Below, in pieces: positions 7,825 to 17,300 of a stretch of DNA of 64,000 bases. The DNA comes from AB-137-C09 sp964458185 (GTDB taxonomy: Bacteria; Pseudomonadota; Zetaproteobacteria; Mariprofundales; Mariprofundaceae). The notes under the pieces are model-generated. The model did no database searches. It was not told where the DNA came from and was given only the letters and a program-made list of their open reading frames with translations. Made by a program: the position numbers and the translations under genes. The stretch covers positions 1-64,000 of the forward strand of contig CAYWFG010000003.1 in assembly GCA_964458185.1 (NCBI GenBank), given 5' to 3'. Positions within the stretch are counted from its first letter, which is position 1, and every line of letters begins with the position of its first letter.

Positions 7825-10199
7825 GGGTTCTCCTTTTTATCGACACGCTGTTCAATTTGATCGCTGATATTATTTGCCATACTTAGGCTTTGAAGCAAGT
7901 CCAGTAAATTTTCTTTTACTTGAATATTAAACTCAATCGGGCGACCATGATCATAGGCAGGGTTCTTCCCTTTTACATGCAAGCCCAGCAATAAGCTACC
8001 ATCGGCATCATAATCTACCTTGGCATCCAATTGATGGTATTGAAAATTATTCAATACTTGAAAGGCAAGTTTTGCCCCCATGTTTTGTGCCGTTATGGCG
8101 CGCACGCCTTCATCGGCAATGTATCGAATGATGCCACCAGGGGCGCGTGCCGTCAGCGTTCCTTGTGAAACAAACACCCCTTCACGGCGAAAGTTACTGG
8201 GGAAAACACCATCCAAGATGCCCGTTGCTTGGATCTTTTTTTGTTGTTCTAATGCAATTAATTCAGCGATGTTGATATTTTTGACGCGAACGGTAAATGG
8301 ATTGCCGATTTTGTCATTCAGTTTTGCTGTATCAATGTTAATGTCCGATGCCCATACCTGCCCGCCAAGGGTGTTAAATGCTAATGTAGCAATGTTTAGC
8401 CGCGTGGTTCGCCCCATACGATGATCCACTGCAAAATTGATCTTTACGTTGTGTAAAGGAATACCAGCATCAATATCGGCTACTTGAATCGTGGCTTGGC
8501 TTAGTTGGATACCATTGCTGTTTAATGTAAAGGGTACATCAGCATTGAGATCACTAAATATTTTTTTTGTATAGCTTCCTTGCAAATCATTCAATGCCAA
8601 TCGACCACGCCCTTGCCATAATCCTGCATTCAATGATATACGCCCTTTTGCTGCAATATGCCCCTGCGGCAGCGAGAGTTTTTTAAATATTGTACGGCTT
8701 GCAGGAAACCACTCTTTCAGACGCACTTCAGGCTTATTAAAGCCAAGGTCAAAATCTATTGTGCCTTTGCCTGTATTGGGCTGCCATGCCATATCAAACT
8801 GCCAAGGGCGTTGCTTGTCATGCGCATAATGCAACGATGCTTGCAATTCTTTGTCCCATTGCATGGTGAGGGTAATATCACCCTTAGGCAAGTGCATGGA
8901 TGTATTATCCCACTGAAAGTCTTGAATAGATAGTGTTGCATTGAAGGCATGATTGGCAGTTGGTGCAGGCAGCAAAAGATGCATGCTTTTACTAGAAAAC
9001 CGTTGTTTCATCCAAAATAGGGTCGGCAGCGTAATTTGCGTCTCCCATGGGGAGCTTCGCCCCAGCCATGAGCTACGCAGCATGGCTATATTTTGAAACT
9101 TTACCCCATCCAATATTACACCGTGCCAACGCAATGTCGCCCATTCCATAAACGCTGCCGCATCTAAAGTGGCATACGCATCATCCTTACCAAGATAAAA
9201 ACCACCTTGCAGTTGATGCTTACCCAGCCCCATACGCCAATTTTCCCCTTTGGCAGTGAATTGCGGTGCAGCAATACGCCATATTCCCTTATGGTCATGC
9301 CATGCAATATGCCCGTTTATATTACCTTTGCTATGCCAACCTGCTTGTTTTAACGCACCTTGAAAATGCCAATCAAGTTCGATGCCAAGGCTATGCAGGA
9401 TAGCGTTAGAGGTTTGGTAGATACCTTTATTCACCGTGGCTCGCACATCTACCGATGTTAAACCATCACCTTTAAGGCGTTTGCCTGCTATTATCACAGG
9501 GAAATATTGCAGCATGGGTTTTACTTGCATTGAAAAGCTTGCTTGTAGCCGCACCGTGTCGCCTACTTCATGCAACATCCCTTGCAGCGATGCCAACGGT
9601 TTGTCATTAAGCTGAATAAAAGCGTATATGTCACCTTGCTGCGAAACAGTCAATGCTGCTGTCATGCCACGAAACAGTGAGTCTTCTGATTCACTAAGGC
9701 GTGCTTCCACTTGCCCTTGTTTTACGGTAATGCTGCCATGCCAACGTCGAAATAGTTTTTGCTCTACGTATTGGGATAGATCCCATTCATCAATCTGAAT
9801 CAGCCCTAAAGGAATAACGGCTAACCATGCCAATGGCGAGCCTAGCGCAATTCCTGAGGCATACGGATCTTGAAACCATTTGCCATGAACTGCTGTGGTA
9901 TGCACCTCTACATCTACTAAATGATTATTGAATAATGCTGTGGGTTGGTATTTTACTGTTAAGTTAGTAATATCCCATTCGGTCTTGTTATTGATAGCGC
10001 GAAGGCGCAATGTTTTTATTTGGCTGCTGTACCAACCGATATGATCCCACGTTAATTGTTCAACCACAAAGCCTTGATTGCTTAGGCTGGTCTGTATTTT
10101 TTGATTCAACCAAGAAGGCAACCACCAAACCCATGCGGCAAACAACACGATGAACAACAATATAATCATCAACATGCTGCGAAATGGATGTTTTTTCAT
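7821..10199 (-). CDS. YdbH-like AsmA-type envelope protein
   Basis: Large (about 792 aa) inner-membrane-anchored periplasmic protein. One N-terminal membrane segment (about residues 8-27) precedes a long beta-rich region. The C-terminal part has the YdbH signature GILDGVFPSNFRREG...TARAPGGIIRY. YdbH is one of the AsmA-like bridge proteins (with TamB and YhdP) that move phospholipid to the outer membrane in E. coli; the same role here is inferred. I use the ATG at 10199, preceded by AGGA, rather than an ATG 24 bp further upstream without a ribosome binding site. It shares a 61-bp divergent region with the HAD gene. Confidence 0.8.
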   Translation of the reverse strand: MKKHPFRSMLMIILLFIVLFAAWVWWLPSWLNQKIQTSLSNQGFVVEQLTWDHIGWYSSQIKTLRLRAINNKTEWDITNLTVKYQPTALFNNHLVDVEVHTTAVHGKWFQDPYASGIALGSPLAWLAVIPLGLIQIDEWDLSQYVEQKLFRRWHGSITVKQGQVEARLSESEDSLFRGMTAALTVSQQGDIYAFIQLNDKPLASLQGMLHEVGDTVRLQASFSMQVKPMLQYFPVIIAGKRLKGDGLTSVDVRATVNKGIYQTSNAILHSLGIELDWHFQGALKQAGWHSKGNINGHIAWHDHKGIWRIAAPQFTAKGENWRMGLGKHQLQGGFYLGKDDAYATLDAAAFMEWATLRWHGVILDGVKFQNIAMLRSSWLGRSSPWETQITLPTLFWMKQRFSSKSMHLLLPAPTANHAFNATLSIQDFQWDNTSMHLPKGDITLTMQWDKELQASLHYAHDKQRPWQFDMAWQPNTGKGTIDFDLGFNKPEVRLKEWFPASRTIFKKLSLPQGHIAAKGRISLNAGLWQGRGRLALNDLQGSYTKKIFSDLNADVPFTLNSNGIQLSQATIQVADIDAGIPLHNVKINFAVDHRMGRTTRLNIATLAFNTLGGQVWASDINIDTAKLNDKIGNPFTVRVKNINIAELIALEQQKKIQATGILDGVFPSNFRREGVFVSQGTLTARAPGGIIRYIADEGVRAITAQNMGAKLAFQVLNNFQYHQLDAKVDYDADGSLLLGLHVKGKNPAYDHGRPIEFNIQVKENLLDLLQSLSMANNISDQIEQRVDKKENP

Positions 10200-10260
10200 G
10201 TCGGTTAGGATTCCTGTTAGCATTCAAGCCATAATCAATAGTCTCAAGGGGTATTATACC

Positions 10261-10941
10261 ATGACACAACAGCAGCACAATATCAATACAAAGGAACGTA
10301 GCCCTTTTGATTTGGCTGTTATTGATCTTGATAACACCTTGTACAATGCCAATAGCGGCGTATTTCAGCGCATGGATGAGCGCATGAATCGTTATATTCA
10401 ACAGCATGTGCAAGTTGCTGAAGATGAAGCTAACCGCCTCCGCTTTGATTATTGGCAGCGTTATGGCACGACTTTACGTGGGCTTATGCTACATCATGGT
10501 ATTGATGCCGAACACTTCTTGGATGATGTGCATGATATTAATGCCCATGAGTTACTGGCAGAAGATTTAGCTTTGAACCATGTATTGCATCATTTATCTT
10601 GCCGTAAAATTATTCACACCAATGGTACACGGGAACATGCTGAAAGAATTTTGCACACCCTTGGCATTGCTGATCATTTTTCGGCTATTTATGATATTCG
10701 TTTTAATCAATACCAACCCAAGCCATGCCATGTAACACTCACCATGTTATTACAACAAGAAAAAGCCACGACAAGACGAACCTTGGTGGTGGATGATATG
10801 ACTGATAATTTATGGGTTGCTAAAAAAATAGGGCTAAAAACATGCTGGGTGCATGGCAATGAAACAAAAGACACCGCTACTTGGGATTATTGTGTGGCTT
10901 GTTTTCATGATTTGGCTAAGTTATTCCATGCACATTCCTAA
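10261..10941 (+). CDS. HAD-family pyrimidine 5'-nucleotidase-like hydrolase
   Basis: A 226-residue HAD hydrolase of the SDT1/YjjG-like pyrimidine nucleotidase group. Motif I is VIDLDNTLYN with the nucleophile Asp22 and Asp24; motif II is HTNGTREHA; motif IV is LVVDDMTDNLWVAKKIG. The start at 10261 has AAGGGG 10 bp upstream; the open frame continues upstream but overlaps the divergent gene. It is monocistronic, and its stop overlaps the convergent hprK stop by 3 bp. The substrate (UMP/CMP-type nucleotides) is inferred from the family. Confidence 0.82.
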   Translation: MTQQQHNINTKERSPFDLAVIDLDNTLYNANSGVFQRMDERMNRYIQQHVQVAEDEANRLRFDYWQRYGTTLRGLMLHHGIDAEHFLDDVHDINAHELLAEDLALNHVLHHLSCRKIIHTNGTREHAERILHTLGIADHFSAIYDIRFNQYQPKPCHVTLTMLLQQEKATTRRTLVVDDMTDNLWVAKKIGLKTCWVHGNETKDTATWDYCVACFHDLAKLFHAHS

Positions 10942-11879
10942 TCAGGTGTAGCAATGCGTTGATCCATGCGTTCAATAAATATTTGATTGTCGTCCACACC
11001 AAGTTTCCGCATCGATTCACTGCGCGTTGCCACCTCAACAAGCACTGCCATAGAACGCCCAGGGCGTATGGGTATGGTCACTGAAGAGAGCAATACACCG
11101 TTAATCTCAATCTCTTTAACTTTGTTTTCTACGCGGTTCTCTTCTGAAAAATCATCCCAAAGTACGCAATGAACCACCAATGTTACACGCTTGGATTGAG
11201 TAATCGCAGCAGAGCCAAACACCTTGCGCACATTGATAAACCCCAGCCCACGAACTTCGAGGTAATCTTGCAAATGTTCAGGGCAGCGACCGACCAAAGT
11301 ATCGGAAGTTTCACGAAACAATTCAACCACATCATCTGCGATCAAACGATGCCCTCGGGTAATCAGTTCTAGGGCAATCTCACTCTTACCAATACCGCTA
11401 TCCGCAAGCAGCAACACACCTTGACCGAAAATATCCATAAAAACACCATGATGCGTTGTTTTTGGTGCCAAACGTTTAGAAAGGTATTGCATCATACTGA
11501 TCATAAATTCGGATGATGATAACTCTGATACTAACAAGGGTGTTTGTGTTCGTTCAGCGGCGGCAATCATTTCATCGGAGGGGGATACATTGCGGGTAAC
11601 AATGACAGCAGCTACACGCAAATCAAAAAAGTTATTAATGGCTGATGATTGTTGCGCAGCAGTGCGGGTTTCAAGGTAGTGTAATTCGGTTTCACCAATC
11701 ACTTGCAAACGAAAATCGCTTAAATGATCGATAAAGCCAGCAAAAGCTAAGGAAGGCTTTTGAATGCGAGGGTGATCAATAACACGGCTAAGACCTTCTT
11801 TCCCCGTTATTAATCTTATTTTCAACAATGTTTGTTGCGTCGCTAAAATCTCATCCATTTGTACGCTTGGCGCAAGCAC
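10938..11879 (-). CDS. hprK: HPr kinase/phosphorylase
   Basis: Bifunctional kinase/phosphorylase acting on a serine of HPr/NPr. It has the conserved HHGV segment at 143-146, a P-loop ADSGIGKS at 159-166 (usually GDSGIGKS) and the HprK signature LEVRGLGFINVR at 207-218. The length (313 aa) is typical. The start is a GTG overlapping the ptsN stop (TAGTG); a later ATG at 11858 is possible. With ptsN and hpf upstream it forms a nitrogen-PTS-like unit; no HPr gene is in the window. Confidence 0.95.
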   Translation of the reverse strand: MLAPSVQMDEILATQQTLLKIRLITGKEGLSRVIDHPRIQKPSLAFAGFIDHLSDFRLQVIGETELHYLETRTAAQQSSAINNFFDLRVAAVIVTRNVSPSDEMIAAAERTQTPLLVSELSSSEFMISMMQYLSKRLAPKTTHHGVFMDIFGQGVLLLADSGIGKSEIALELITRGHRLIADDVVELFRETSDTLVGRCPEHLQDYLEVRGLGFINVRKVFGSAAITQSKRVTLVVHCVLWDDFSEENRVENKVKEIEINGVLLSSVTIPIRPGRSMAVLVEVATRSESMRKLGVDDNQIFIERMDQRIATPD

Positions 11880-12325
11880 TAGATGTTAAAGCCTTCATTG
11901 GCAAAGGTGTCAGACAATGCTGCTGCATTCGTGCATGCCATCAAACTTGCTCTAAAACCATCTTGTTGCAACAATCTTGCTAATCGTGCCAGTAATTCTA
12001 AATGACTGCCCGCAGCATCATCAGGAACCAACAACATCACAATCAAATGGGCAGGTTGATCATCAATAGAATCAAAATCAACGCCTTCTTCATGCCTTGC
12101 CAAAGCAAGAATAGGGGCTGCAAGGTCAGCCAAACGACTATGGGGGATGGCAACCCCATAACCAATGCCAGTGCTACCTAATTGTTCTCGCGCCATGATA
12201 GACTCTAATACTTGATCAGGGTCTAGGGCATGAAGCAATGCTGCCAACTCAGTAAGCACGGCACGTTTACTGCCCGCCTTAGAGCATGCAATGATGCGTT
12301 CAGGCGGGATCAGTGTAGATGGCAT
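11879..12325 (-). CDS. ptsN: PTS IIA-Ntr family protein
   Basis: EIIA of the regulatory PTS-Ntr phosphorelay. The phosphorylatable histidine is His62 in the AIPHSRL motif, preceded by REQLGSTGIGYG and followed by LIVMLLVPDDAAGSHLELLARLARLL. At 148 aa it is a single EIIA domain, cytoplasmic and regulatory, not a sugar transporter. It lies 2 bp after hpf and overlaps hprK, so all three are cotranscribed. Confidence 0.95.
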   Translation of the reverse strand: MPSTLIPPERIIACSKAGSKRAVLTELAALLHALDPDQVLESIMAREQLGSTGIGYGVAIPHSRLADLAAPILALARHEEGVDFDSIDDQPAHLIVMLLVPDDAAGSHLELLARLARLLQQDGFRASLMACTNAAALSDTFANEGFNI

Positions 12326-12327
12326 GA

Positions 12328-12894
12328 TTAAACCTTGGGTTCAATCCAGCTTACACCACCATCTTGACGGCGGTACAAGACATTAAGGGTGTCAGTCTCA
12401 ACATTGGTAAAGAAAATAATATCACGTTTTTCTTCTAATTCCATATGCATTACAGCATCTTCCACCGACATAGGAGAAGCATTGATGGTGCGATGATCAT
12501 CAAAGCGCGGTGCTTGATAATCGTCTCCAGCGTCATCATTGCTGTTTTTTTTCTCCAATATACGGTGAGCCACTTCAATTTCACGACCTGCTTTGCCTTT
12601 GTCGGCAGTGCGGCTGCGTAATTTTCCACGGTAGCGTTTCAGTTGACGGTTTAACTTACCAACCACGCCATCAATCGAAGCATACATGTCTTCGGTTTCT
12701 TTGCTGGCATGAATATTAATGCCACTAACTTGCATATTAATTTCACAACGGTGACGGTATTTTTCTACCGAAATCACCACATGAACGTCTACCACATGGT
12801 CAAACGAATGTTTCAGGTGTTGAAGCTTTTCTTCAACATGTTGTTTTAAGGCATCCGTTAAATCTACATGATGGCCAGTAATGGATAGTTGCAT
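12328..12894 (-). CDS. hpf: Long-form ribosome hibernation factor HPF
   Basis: Ribosome-associated hibernation factor that binds the decoding region and dimerises ribosomes. The N-terminal domain (1-100) starts MQLSITGHHVDLTDALKQHV; after a linker comes a C-terminal domain (about 130-188) with the long-HPF pattern SVEDAVMHMELEE...FFTNVETDTLNVLYRR. The 188-aa length distinguishes it from the short HPF/YfiA pair of enterics and implies a 100S-forming long HPF. A perfect GGAGGT precedes the ATG. rpoN, its usual upstream neighbour, is absent; grxD is upstream instead. Confidence 0.94.
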   Translation of the reverse strand: MQLSITGHHVDLTDALKQHVEEKLQHLKHSFDHVVDVHVVISVEKYRHRCEINMQVSGINIHASKETEDMYASIDGVVGKLNRQLKRYRGKLRSRTADKGKAGREIEVAHRILEKKNSNDDAGDDYQAPRFDDHRTINASPMSVEDAVMHMELEEKRDIIFFTNVETDTLNVLYRRQDGGVSWIEPKV

Positions 12895-12929
12895 AGAGTA
12901 ATACCTCCAAATAAATCAACCGCTTTTGG

Positions 12930-12948
12930 CCCCAAGCCAAAATACTAT
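12930..12948 (-). other. Stem-loop between grxD and hpf
   Basis: The minus strand reads TTTTGGC, a short loop, GCCAAAA: a perfect 7-bp stem about 35 bp before the hpf start. It could be a terminator for grxD or an element of the hpf leader. The rest of the 143-bp spacer shows no convincing promoter. Confidence 0.3.
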
Positions 12949-13037
12949 GCATGCATGGTATCATCACACATAGTCAAAAAAGCAATCAAACAGTGGCAGT
13001 TACACCGCTTGATAGCGATTGTCAAAAAGACAAAATT

Positions 13038-13361
13038 TTAAACGTCAGATGATGCTTTAGGCAACAAACTTGTTAATTCACCACTTTCATGCAACTCGGT
13101 CACAATATCGCAACCACCAACAAATTCACCGTTGATATACAACTGTGGAATCGTTGGCCAATCGCCATATTGCTTAATGCCTTCACGAATATGATCATCC
13201 AACAATACATTTACAGCCGTATACGTTGGGCAAGAAGCGGCAAGAATTGCAGCTACACGCTGCGAAAATCCACATTGTGGAAAATCAGGCGTACCTTTCA
13301 TAAACAAAACTACATCATTGTTTTTCACAACATGATCAATTTGATTTAGCACTTCTTCCAT
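13038..13361 (-). CDS. grxD: Monothiol glutaredoxin Grx4 family
   Basis: Monothiol glutaredoxin that carries or transfers [2Fe-2S] clusters. 107 residues with the CGFS active site at Cys30 (DFPQCGFSQ), the glutathione-binding TIPQLYINGEFVGGCDI segment, and LLDDHIREGIKQYGDWPT between them. The open frame extends upstream through the tRNA gene, but the ATG at 13361 with TTGGAG 7 bp before it is clearly the start. It lies 53 bp downstream of the tRNA on the same strand. Confidence 0.96.
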   Translation of the reverse strand: MEEVLNQIDHVVKNNDVVLFMKGTPDFPQCGFSQRVAAILAASCPTYTAVNVLLDDHIREGIKQYGDWPTIPQLYINGEFVGGCDIVTELHESGELTSLLPKASSDV

Positions 13362-13414
13362 GGTAACTCCAAGGTTTTCACCTGCTACCACGATGGGGAG
13401 CAGGTGCATTGATA

Positions 13415-13491
13415 TGGTGGGCCCACCAGGACTCGAACCTGGAACCAACCGGTTATGAGCCGGTAGCGCTAACCAATTGCGCCATGGGCCC
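13415..13491 (-). tRNA. tRNA with CAT anticodon (Ile2 or Met)
   Basis: 77-nt cloverleaf with encoded CCA: acceptor GGGCCCA/TGGGCCC, D-arm GCGC...GCGC, anticodon stem ACCGG/CCGGT with loop CTCATAA, and T-arm CCAGG...CCTGG. A CAT anticodon may be elongator Met or, after lysidine modification, Ile2 reading AUA. The G/C-rich acceptor and GCGC D-stem are not typical of initiator Met; I lean towards Ile2 without certainty. Confidence 0.93.
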
Positions 13492-13508
13492 GTATAAGGT
13501 CTCACCTA

Positions 13509-13534
13509 AGCGGCGGCAGCATAACAACGCCGCT
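13509..13534 (-). terminator. Stem-loop ending the chemosensory operon
   Basis: On the minus strand AGCGGCG, a 12-nt loop and CGCCGCT form a perfect 7-bp GC-rich stem immediately after the stop of the last CheW-like gene and 17 bp before the tRNA. There is no T-run, so it may be an inefficient terminator or a processing/stability structure. Confidence 0.4.
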
Positions 13535-13987
13535 TCAATTGGCAAATATATTAAAGATCTTTGTCGTATCAAGAATGGGAACCGCATCCTCTTGATAGAT
13601 AAAACATGAGCATGCATAGTCTGCCCAAACAGGCTGAGGATAATCCACAAGCTCGTTATCTTGCAGCGTGACTTGCATCGGTAGCGCACTGCAAACGATC
13701 ACGCCGTAATGCAAGTTTTTATCACCTTCTAACGGCGAAATGGCAACCACGACATGGTAACGAGCAAGCGCAGGCGGTGTTTTTCCAACAAGCCCTTCAA
13801 GTTGCAAAACAGGAATCAACAGATTGCGCCAATGCATTAATTGATGGCAATAATTAGGCATTAAAGGAACAGTAAACGTGCTGTATGATGCGCGTTCATG
13901 CTCGCCAATCACTTCACGAATCCAATGGCTGCCCAATGCCACGCGAACACCATCATTTAAGGTTAATAACCATGCGGTAGCACTCAT
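13535..13987 (-). CDS. CheW-like (ChpC-type) coupling protein
   Basis: A 150-residue protein whose length, beta-strand pattern (VRVALGSHWIREVIGEHE, LLIPVLQLEGLVGK, HYGVIVCSALPMQVTL) and position suggest a CheW-like adaptor analogous to ChpC of Pil-Chp systems. Conservation with canonical CheW is weak. It is the last gene of the chemosensory operon, overlapping the preceding gene by 4 bp (ATGA), and is followed by a 7-bp stem-loop. Its partner (receptor or ChpA) is inferred. Confidence 0.6.
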   Translation of the reverse strand: MSATAWLLTLNDGVRVALGSHWIREVIGEHERASYSTFTVPLMPNYCHQLMHWRNLLIPVLQLEGLVGKTPPALARYHVVVAISPLEGDKNLHYGVIVCSALPMQVTLQDNELVDYPQPVWADYACSCFIYQEDAVPILDTTKIFNIFAN

Positions 13988-14397
13988 GTGATGTTCTCTG
14001 ATATGGCATACAGTGCCTCTGCTGAACTGGCGCAGAGTAATCCATCGTCATGAAAAGCAACATGTGAAACACAACCATTGGGAACTCGCATGCACATAGG
14101 CAAAGCAGAAAATAGGATACTGTGCTGCAAATCGACAAACGATAAGTGATTAGCGACTAGCCCAAAACGCCGCGCTGTTGTTTGTAATAATACATAGTAA
14201 CGAACGTCATCCTCCGCTATTTTCATGGATGATGGCATACGCTGAAGCGGGTAAAGATGCCCTGCATGATGAATACTATGCTCTTCTTGAAGCTCAACAT
14301 CTGCCACGCCAATCACTGCAATCATATCTTCTTGAGCAAGAAAGAAATGAAAGTTAGCAATGCCCATGATAATATAACCAATGCTTGAATGGTTCAT
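13984..14397 (-). CDS. Small CheW-like/unknown protein of the chemosensory operon
   Basis: A 137-residue soluble protein with no motif I can assign firmly. It contains strands like FFLAQEDMIAVIGVADVELQ and YVLLQTTARRFGLVANHL, reminiscent of a diverged CheW fold. It is wedged between chpA and a CheW-like gene with overlaps of 1 bp and 4 bp, so it is almost certainly coexpressed with the array. A degenerate coupling domain is the most likely reading; a sensor input domain is the alternative. Confidence 0.5.
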   Translation of the reverse strand: MNHSSIGYIIMGIANFHFFLAQEDMIAVIGVADVELQEEHSIHHAGHLYPLQRMPSSMKIAEDDVRYYVLLQTTARRFGLVANHLSFVDLQHSILFSALPMCMRVPNGCVSHVAFHDDGLLCASSAEALYAISENIT

Positions 14398-17300
14398 TAT
14401 TTTCCTGTGGGCAACAAGCGTTCAATGCTCTCAAGCACATCGTCTTCTTGGTAGGGTTTGACTAGGTAATGATTCACGCCTGCTTGCTTTGCTCGATCAC
14501 GGTGTTTTTGAGTGGCGCGTGAGGTAATCATGATAATGGGAAGTTTCAATGTTGACGCTTGTCTACGCAAGTAGGCCGCCAATTCTAAACCATTCATTCG
14601 TGGAAGTTCCAAGTCAAGCAACATAATATCAGGGATTTCTTCTTCAATTTTGGTGATTGCCTCCACACCATCAATCGCCAATACTGTGCGGTAGCCTTCG
14701 TCTTGCATTAAACGAGATAAGGTTCGACGAACACTAAGCGAGTCATCAACAATCATGACCGTCGTTTCTTTCGCTTTATGTTCGATATATTGACTTTCTT
14801 CGGCAACGACCCGACGTGTTCGCGCTGCCATAGTGTTGCGCTTCCGCAGGATTTCTGCTACGTCTAAAACACTGGCAATGCTACTATCGTTTAAAATACT
14901 GGAGCCAGAGATACCATGAATATGCGGCACATAACGCCCCATGTTTTTCATGATTAATTCATGACAAGCATGGATTTTTTCAACCAAGACAACATGTTCA
15001 CCATCATCAGCACGAACAATAAGCGGGATGTGGTCAGTGAAAAAGGCGGGGGTGATAGCCTCTTTCTCTCCCCACAGCATCGCACCTAAATCATGCAAGG
15101 GGTAGACGCGCCCTTCAAAGGCAAAGCCGTTTTCTTCTCCTAGGCGTTGCAAAGCACCATCGCCAAGGTTTAATACACGGTAAACATCACGAGAAGGAAT
15201 CGCATACTGTTGCGCTTGTGATTCCACCAAAATAGAGTGTACCGTCATCAAGGTAATCGGTAAATACAAGCGAACCATGAGACCGCCATGTTCAGCGGCA
15301 ACTAATTGCACCCGCCCTTTGACTTGGGCAATTGCCTGAAAGACAATATCCATACCAAAGCCACGCCCAGAAACCTGCGTTACTTCGGTGCGTGTGGTAA
15401 ACCCCGGTAATAGCGTCATGCGTGCAAGTTCATCATGGCTGGCATCTTGCCCTTTATTAAGCATACCTTTTTTAATCGCAGATTCTCGAATGGCATCATA
15501 ATTTAAACCACGACCATCATCGGTGCAGGTGATTAAAATATCAGCACCAAAGTGCATCATTTTTAATTCAACCGTACCCACTTCAGGTTTACCTTTGCTG
15601 GCACGCTCTTCAGCAGATTCAAGACCATGATCGACGGCATTACGCAGAATATGCATCAATGGATCGGCTAATTTATTCAGTACATCGGTATCCATCATCA
15701 GTTCCATGCCGCTGCATACCAAGTTAGCTGGTTTACCTGTTTTTCGGCTGGTTTGCCTCACCACACGTTGCAAACGCATTTCTACATTAACAAACGGTGT
15801 CATCCGTGTTTGCAAAATATTATCTTGCAATTCACTGTGTAAACGATGATGCTGATGAAGCATGGCATCCATACCTTCTAAGTTCGCTTGCATGCTGCCT
15901 GCCATGCTTCGTGAATCTGAAACAGATTCTAACAAGCGGCTTAAACCACTGTGTAATTCATTGTATTGATCCATCTCTAGCGGATCAAAGCCACCGTGTT
16001 CATTGCTTGGTGTTGTTGGCACAGCATCATGCGCACCATGCACTAACGCCATGCCCCGCGCCGACATCAATACATCCAGCTCAATACCATACTGGTAGGC
16101 TGAAAATTCTTGTGCTGCCAAACCCTGTGCTTGTTCAATAAGGCTAGAAAACTGATTTCTCATTTGCCCCATTAAAATCGTTATTTCACCGACATCACGC
16201 ATCAGGTCATCAACCAAATGAGTCGGCACACGCAACGATTCAACCACCGTTTGTTCGGAGCTTGCTGTTGCATCTTCAGTATTGACTGCTGGTTCAACCG
16301 TTTTTTCTGCTTCGTCAACTGAAGGCAGCACCACTGTACTAATCGCCACAGCATCAGGGTTACGGCGTAATTCACCACGCTCCATCAGCGCGTGCCAATT
16401 CATTAATTGTTGCAGTACTTGCAATGATTCTGTAGGAACTTCAGCATGCCCTTGAACATGCTCAACCATCACTTCCAAACAATCGGCTGTTTCAATCAAC
16501 GTTGATAACAAAGCTTGAGGCGGTGATAATTTATGTTGGTATAAATGTTCTAAAAGGTCTTCAGCGCGATGGGTAATCATGGCAATGCCATGAAACCCTG
16601 TGGTGTTGGCAGCACCTTTAAGGGTATGGGCAATACGCTGCGCCGTAGCCAATGTTTCTTGATCACAATGCCCTGCATCAATGCGTTGCATAATCGCTGA
16701 GAAAGTGGCAACGTGGTCTTCTGCTTCTTGAAAAAAGGCATGCAAAAGATCAGGGTGAACATCGCTTTCAGGTACCAATGAGACATCAGCTTCACTGGCT
16801 TGTTCTGCGACTGCTTTTTTCGGCGCAGCATCACGGGTAATCTGCCAAAAGGGTTCATCACAGACACAGGCAACCAAATCATCAGCCCTACAAGTTTGAA
16901 CATTCACGGTATCATGGATCACTTGGCGGAACATCATCATCCATGCATCAAGCCGTTCTGCCCACTGCTTGGCTTCACTCATCGATTCTATATCCATGCT
17001 CGATAAATGCGCACCAAAACCAAGGCATGCTGCCTCAAGGGTATCAAAACCTAGCATCTCTGCGATTTGCGTGGTTAATTGATTGGCTTCTTCCCAAGCA
17101 TCACGAATGTTAAACAACAAGGTATGAGAAGCATCAGGCAATGCCAATAATTCTTCTACACTGCCAATATCATCAAGCAATAATGTTATTTCTTCTTTGA
17201 AGGCATCCAAGGTTTCATGGTCATCATCACTCGTCCAACTATCGGTATCAACATCAGCATCTTTTTCAGGCGGGACTTCAGCCTCTGTGCGGCCTTGATT

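Noticed and set aside
13409..13609. Plus-strand ORF reading WWAHQDSNLEPTGYEPVA
   Set aside because: It is the antisense of the CAT-anticodon tRNA; such peptides are common false predictions.
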